Shown: one piece after another, positions 46,858-50,196 of the stretch
How the letters are laid out: each line of letters starts with the position of its first letter
Position numbering within the stretch: position 1 is the first letter of the stretch
Source of the DNA: Acidobacteriota bacterium
GTDB lineage: Bacteria; Acidobacteriota; Thermoanaerobaculia; Multivoradales; J023
Assembly: GCA_029263315.1 (NCBI GenBank)
Contig: JAJCXR010000030.1
Location: forward strand, 1-50,196
Direction of reading: 5' to 3'
DNA length: 50,196 bases
Notes under the pieces: generated by a model
Database searches by the model: none
What the model was told of the DNA's origin: nothing
Seen by the model: only the letters and a program-made list of their open reading frames with translations
Made by a program: the position numbers and the translations under genes

Positions 46858-47911
46858 GGTTTGTCTCCCAAAGTTGGGGGTTAGTGGTGAATGGAGTCTC
46901 TTCGGGCGCCAGTAGTCGCGCCGTCAGATACCCCAGATAGGCCTCTTCGAACACATAAATGCCAAGCCGGTTGTTGCCCATGTGCAGGTAGCTCGGGGCC
47001 AACCTTCGCAGTGCGTCGGCGCGGCCCGCGATCACCCGACCGCCAAAGGTGAGATCGTGGGAAGTTACCAGCCCATCGAGTCTCTGCCGACCCGCAGCGA
47101 CACCATCGCGGAAACTCGCCCAGGGCTCTGGGATCTCTTCACCTTCGTCGAGGGCTGTCCACAGACCCTCGACCTGGGGGCTCAGGGCCGGCGCTTGGCG
47201 GGCCCAGCTGCTCTCGAAGGTCGTCTCCAGGGCCTCGGCATCGGCGACGGCAGGAACCCCAGGATGGGTGGAACGGGAAAGTTTGAGGCTGAGTCGACTG
47301 TACTCCGAAGCCAAACAGGCGGCGTGGTGTCGATCGTCGGCCAAGCCCTGGAGGAGGACGACCATGCCGAGCATGGCCCGCGCCGAGCGCATGTCTTGGT
47401 CGACCGATGATGCGAGCTGCCCTAAGGCCAACCGGCTCGAAGCATCGAAGAAGTCCTCTGCCAAATCAACACCGACCGGTCCGCCATAGCGCTCGATCTC
47501 CGGCTCATAGGGGAGAATCCGCCAATGGTCGAGGCCGTGGTGATCGCAGGGAGCCCAGGTGCCGTGCTCGTCCTGACTCTCAGGGCCGGTTGCCAGCCGC
47601 TCGCCAAGCCACTCGGCCACCTCGTCGGCTCGACCGCCGGCGGTAGGGATCTCGAGACGCAGCCGAACGTGGGCCCCGAGCTCGCTGTAGCGGATGAAGA
47701 AGAAACGGCGGATCGCGCCTCGCCGGCTGAGGGTCTCAATGGCTGGACCGATGAGGTCTCGCACTAGGGCGTCGGTTCGAGGCCGTATCGCAGCGTCAGC
47801 GATCCGCTCCCTGGGGGAGTCGAGAAATAGATGAACCGACCACCACTGCTGCTTCCGCTCTCGGGAAGGCAGTGTAGGTAGCGCTGACGGAGTACAAACC
47901 TCTAAGGCCAT
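46829..47911 (-). CDS. SpaB_C-type elimination domain protein (split LanB C-part)
   Basis: 360 residues of the thiopeptide-type bacteriocin biosynthesis (SpaB_C, PF14028-type) family: QWWSVHLFLDSPRERIADA, FFFIRYSELGAHVRLRLEIP, PYEPEIERYGGPVGVDLAED and FDASSRLALGQL are the typical blocks, and the C-terminus has YLHMGNNRLGIYVFEEAYLG. In LanB it removes the glutamate to leave dehydroalanine or dehydrobutyrine. Here it is a separate protein, first in the operon. ATG 47911 is preferred; TTG 47959 is also open. Split dehydratases are known, for example in thiopeptide and pinensin clusters. Confidence 0.92.
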   Translation of the reverse strand: MALEVCTPSALPTLPSRERKQQWWSVHLFLDSPRERIADAAIRPRTDALVRDLIGPAIETLSRRGAIRRFFFIRYSELGAHVRLRLEIPTAGGRADEVAEWLGERLATGPESQDEHGTWAPCDHHGLDHWRILPYEPEIERYGGPVGVDLAEDFFDASSRLALGQLASSVDQDMRSARAMLGMVVLLQGLADDRHHAACLASEYSRLSLKLSRSTHPGVPAVADAEALETTFESSWARQAPALSPQVEGLWTALDEGEEIPEPWASFRDGVAAGRQRLDGLVTSHDLTFGGRVIAGRADALRRLAPSYLHMGNNRLGIYVFEEAYLGYLTARLLAPEETPFTTNPQLWETNHEEEHVQPR

Positions 47912-47965
47912 TCGTTTGAAGATCCCCTTCTTGCTAGCCAGTTTTGTGAGACAGCTCAAGCTACC

Positions 47966-48007
47966 GAAAACTCACCTTCCGGCAGTGAGTTTTCCAAGTG
48001 AGCTTTC
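47966..48007. promoter_or_regulatory. Inverted and direct GTGAG(T/C)TTTC boxes upstream of RiPP operon
   Basis: GAAAACTCAC (47966-47975) and GTGAGTTTTC (47985-47994) are perfect inverted copies separated by 9 bp. A third copy, GTGAGCTTTC with one change, lies at 47998-48007. The cluster ends 55 bp upstream of the operon's first ATG. This looks like a binding site for a dimeric regulator or a regulated promoter element. No regulator gene is nearby. Confidence 0.6.
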
Positions 48008-48147
48008 GAGCACCCATGGAATTTCGACGTATCGAGCCGAGACTTCTCCCTACGATGCACAAGCAAAAGTTGAATGTGCACCACCCGAACGTCATGTTGG
48101 TCAAACCGGCCAGCCAGTAGGATACGAAAGGAAGATTACGCTGTCAA

Positions 48148-48465
48148 TTAAGGCGCGCGATCTGGGTGGCCAAAACCTCCTCCATCCGGATCTCCCCCGG
48201 AGAATCTAGGGACCCCATAGGATCCTTTGGGGCGTTCTCGGGTCCGAATGACAAGTATGTGAACCCGAGACCCCGGTGCAGCGAGGTCGCCGTCGCCGCT
48301 ACTCGACTCGTTGGCATCATCGGCGAGGCTCGCTTTGAGCTGGTGAGCCTGGAGCTCGCCTTGCTCGGTCAGGGGTAGATCGCTGCTGCCGGTGTGCTGT
48401 CCGGTCAGCGTCCACGCCGTGCCGCCGTGGCGCACGAGGTAGACCCGCGGAAGGTCCAAGTTCAT
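48148..48465 (-). pseudogene. Truncated histidine phosphatase family gene
   Basis: From ATG 48465 the frame reads LPRVYLVRHGGTAWTLTGQH, then SDLPLTEQGELQAHQL. This is the start of a histidine phosphatase (phosphoglycerate-mutase fold), with the RHG catalytic motif and the T-x-x-G-H segment. The usual E after RHG (RHGET) is G here. After about 45 residues the similarity stops, and the remaining frame (Ser/Gly/Asp-rich, then RTRERPKGS) is unlike the family, which is normally about 200 residues. A deletion joined to unrelated DNA is likely. Confidence 0.65.
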
Positions 48466-48613
48466 GTGCTCAGCTCTGATTTTGCCGTCATGCGGACGCA
48501 CCCTCCATAGCCGCGATGCACTCGCCACGACGTGCGGCTTGGTTGCACCGAGCTCGGTGAGAGAGGGCCTTCTGTGCCTTCGATACGTCGGCCGCGTCGC
48601 CCCGTCAAATCAA

Positions 48614-49651
48614 TTATTTCGTGGCGAGCGGGGCATTGACTTGGACCACAAGCTTGCCGAAATTCTCGCCTTGAAGCAGACCTATGAGCGCCTGCGGTGC
48701 CGCCGCCAATCCGTCAACGATCTGCTCGCGGTATTCGATTTTTCCGTCGGCGATCCACTGCGTCATGTCGGTCGCGAATTCGTCGTATCGTGGAGCATAG
48801 TCGTCGAAGATTATGAAGCCTTTCACGGTCAGCCGTTTCATAAGAATAGTGCTCATCAGTAGGCTCAAGCGGTCCGGCCCGTCCGGCAGTCCGGTGGCGT
48901 TGTAGTGGGCAATTAATCCACAAACGGGAATGCGCGCCCCAGTGTTGAGCAGCGGCAGCACCGCATCGAATACCTTGCCGCCGACGTTTTCGAAATAGAT
49001 ATCGATACCATCGTTGCAGACCTGCTTCAGCTGTTCGGCAAAGTCGCCAGCTTTGCGGTTGAGACAGTCGTCGAAGCCCAGCACCTCTATGGCGTGTTGA
49101 CACTTCTCAGGTCCGCCGGCGACGCCAATGACGCGGCAATCTTTGAACTTGCCGATCTGCCCGACGGTCGCGCCGACCGGACCGGTGGCGGCGGCAACGA
49201 CGAGCGTTTCACCAGCCTGCGGCTTTCCAATGTCAAGCAGGCCCATGTATGCGGTAAAGCCAGGCATCCCCATGATGCCGAGCGCATAGGAAGGATTCTC
49301 CGGGTGAGCGCCGAGCTTAATCAGGCCGGTGCCATCGGACAGCGCATAGTCCTGCCAACCGGAGTTAGCCAGCACCCATTCGCCGACTTCATAGTCGGGG
49401 TGCTGCGAGACTTCGACCTGGCAGACTGTTCCGCCGACCATCACATCGTCGACTTCAATCGGCGGCGCATATGAAGGGCCCGCGCTCATGCGACCGCGCA
49501 TGTACGGATCGAGCGAAAGATAAATACAGCGAAGCAACAATTCACCCGGCCGAGGACTCGGCGTGGCAACATCTTCGAGACGGAAGTTATCTGCGACAGG
49601 CTCACCATTCGGACGGGCGGCGAGTACGATACGACGATGTGTGGCGTTCAT
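48614..49651 (-). CDS. NADP-dependent oxidoreductase, MDR family (CurA/leukotriene reductase-like)
   Basis: 345 residues from ATG 49651, preceded by GGAGAG. N-terminal blocks RRIVLAARPNGEPVADNFRL and CIYLSLDPYMRGRMS are typical of this zinc-free medium-chain reductase group. The NADP fold has AAATGPVGATVGQIGK and the signature DIYFENVGGKVFDAVLPLL, and the C-terminus has MKRLTVKGFIIFDDYAP. Relatives reduce enones such as curcumin or prostaglandin-type double bonds. The reading frame is less GC-biased at third positions than its neighbours, which suggests a different origin. It has no obvious link to the RiPP operon. The upstream frame to 49780 lacks family similarity. Confidence 0.93.
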   Translation of the reverse strand: MNATHRRIVLAARPNGEPVADNFRLEDVATPSPRPGELLLRCIYLSLDPYMRGRMSAGPSYAPPIEVDDVMVGGTVCQVEVSQHPDYEVGEWVLANSGWQDYALSDGTGLIKLGAHPENPSYALGIMGMPGFTAYMGLLDIGKPQAGETLVVAAATGPVGATVGQIGKFKDCRVIGVAGGPEKCQHAIEVLGFDDCLNRKAGDFAEQLKQVCNDGIDIYFENVGGKVFDAVLPLLNTGARIPVCGLIAHYNATGLPDGPDRLSLLMSTILMKRLTVKGFIIFDDYAPRYDEFATDMTQWIADGKIEYREQIVDGLAAAPQALIGLLQGENFGKLVVQVNAPLATK

Positions 49652-49852
49652 TCTGTGCTCTCCTGTGGATGATTTATGGATCGATGGCTTTCGACTCGTG
49701 AAGGAAGATCGTGATAATTCGCGTGCCGTGGGGGGGGGAGGGTTCTCGATCTCTATGATCGACCGATAACGCTCCCTCAATGGCCTGGATGTAGATCGGT
49801 TTGACGATGAGCGGCGGCGCAGCCGTCCGCTCGAGCGAATTGTTCTGCGGTC

Positions 49853-49910
49853 TTTACCCCGAAGGGGTTGAACCCATCAGCCCAGGGTCAGCGAAGCGCA
49901 ACCCTGGGTA
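49853..49910. repeat. Left arm of a 58-bp inverted repeat
   Basis: This arm contains ACCCC-GAA-GGGGT (49856-49868) and CCCAGGGT...ACCCTGGG (49881-49908). It matches the reverse complement of 49994-50051 at 52 of 58 positions. Two of the six differences are compensatory, keeping the first small stem paired. REP-like palindromic element. Confidence 0.85.
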
Positions 49911-49958
49911 CGTCTGGAAACCTTTGCGCACGATTGCGGCATGTGCAAGCCTTGTGAA

Positions 49959-49971
49959 ACCCTTTCAGGGT
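49959..49971. repeat. Small palindrome in the spacer of the inverted repeat
   Basis: ACCCT-TTC-AGGGT is a perfect 5-bp stem with a 3-nt loop, of the same general shape as the small stems in the two flanking arms. It lies in the 83-bp spacer. Confidence 0.5.
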
Positions 49972-49993
49972 AGTGGGATGGACCTCTTGCTAC

Positions 49994-50051
49994 TACCCAG
50001 GGTTGCGCTCCGCTTACCCTGGGCTGATGGATGCAACCTCTTCGAGGTAAA
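49994..50051. repeat. Right arm of the 58-bp inverted repeat
   Basis: Reverse-complement partner of 49853-49910. Its own small hairpins are ACCCAGGG...CCCTGGG (49995-50023) and ACCTC-TTC-GAGGT (50036-50048). The stem ACCTC/GAGGT replaces ACCCC/GGGGT of the left arm with both partners changed. Confidence 0.85.
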
Positions 50052-50196
50052 AACCCTTCTGGTTTCGATCATTGACCTGCCCTTTACCGCGATTGCTTCG
50101 CCTGGCTCTCGATTCTTCCATTAAGCCGCAGAACAGGCGTTCATGCTCGGGGTCGGCGGCCAGGGCCTGGATCGTCTGCTCGGAGTCTGGGCCAAT
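50014..50196 (-). CDS. Possible 3' end of a gene continuing beyond the window
   Basis: From the right edge the minus strand reads 60 codons without a stop (AADPEHERLFCGLMEESRAR in part), ending at TAA inside the right arm of the inverted repeat. The first 35 residues look protein-like; the last 25 are encoded largely by repeat DNA. I recognise no family. It could be a gene whose end was replaced by the repeat, or chance. Confidence 0.3.
   Translation of the reverse strand: MGPDSEQTIQALAADPEHERLFCGLMEESRARRSNRGKGQVNDRNQKGFYLEEVASISPG

Noticed and set aside
49801..50124. 107-codon plus-strand frame across the inverted repeat
   Set aside because: Most of it is translated palindromic repeat DNA; no protein family or ribosome-binding site.

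Overview
The window is high-GC bacterial chromosomal DNA with mixed-strand operons. The gene content suggests Acidobacteriota (Thermoanaerobaculia-like), or possibly another secretion- and kinase-rich phylum such as Myxococcota or Planctomycetota. The clues are an ECF sigma factor translationally coupled to a Ser/Thr kinase with TPRs, a CRTAC1-type FG-GAP protein coupled to a TPR protein, a thrombospondin type-3 repeat secreted protein, an IPTL-CTERM surface protein, and palindromic dispersed repeats. This placement is inference; there is no rRNA or other taxonomic marker. I see no tRNA, rRNA, CRISPR array or complete insertion sequence.

Layout. 0.2-6.2 kb (minus): a complete tripartite RND efflux operon (outer-membrane factor, adaptor, permease) with overlapping stop/start codons. 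6.5-7.9 kb (plus): a sulfatase-fold lipoprotein whose catalytic position is Thr. 8.0-13.2 kb: a cNMP-binding-domain histidine kinase divergent from a response-regulator/thioredoxin-reductase fusion, followed by a P1B-4 metal ATPase. 13.2-15.9 kb: a DUF7010-like membrane gene lying between two direct copies of about 138 bp of the signal-peptide region of a TSP3-repeat secreted protein. 15.9-19.0 kb (minus): ECF sigma plus Ser/Thr kinase. 19.3-25.8 kb (minus): a Cys-rich secreted protein, thioredoxin 2, an IPTL-CTERM protein, and the TPR/CRTAC1 pair. 26.2-27.9 kb: an HD hydrolase and two AT-richer small genes of unknown function. 28.0-34.6 kb (minus): a type I restriction-modification operon (hsdM-hsdS-hsdR) in which hsdM carries an in-frame amber codon apparently made by a 3-bp tandem duplication. 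34.9-36.3 kb: MgtE.

36.4-48.0 kb (minus) is the most interesting region. It is a class I lanthipeptide-type RiPP operon. In transcription order it encodes a SpaB_C elimination-domain protein, a 73-aa Cys-rich precursor with an FNLD / VESFET leader, a strong hairpin, a LanC cyclase with a CCG zinc motif, a stand-alone LanB glutamylation-domain protein, a GAF-domain-HlyD fusion, a C39-peptidase ABC exporter, a second HlyD-type adaptor and a DUF5685 protein. A cluster of GTGAG(T/C)TTTC boxes, including a perfect inverted pair, lies just upstream of the operon and could be its operator. Together the genes would dehydrate and cyclise the precursor, cut off the leader at a GA/GG-like site and export the product.

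The right end holds a histidine-phosphatase remnant, an MDR-family NADP-dependent oxidoreductase with less GC-rich codons, and a large inverted repeat (58-bp arms) with compensatory base changes in its small hairpins. The last 180 bp contain only the edge of a possible further gene.
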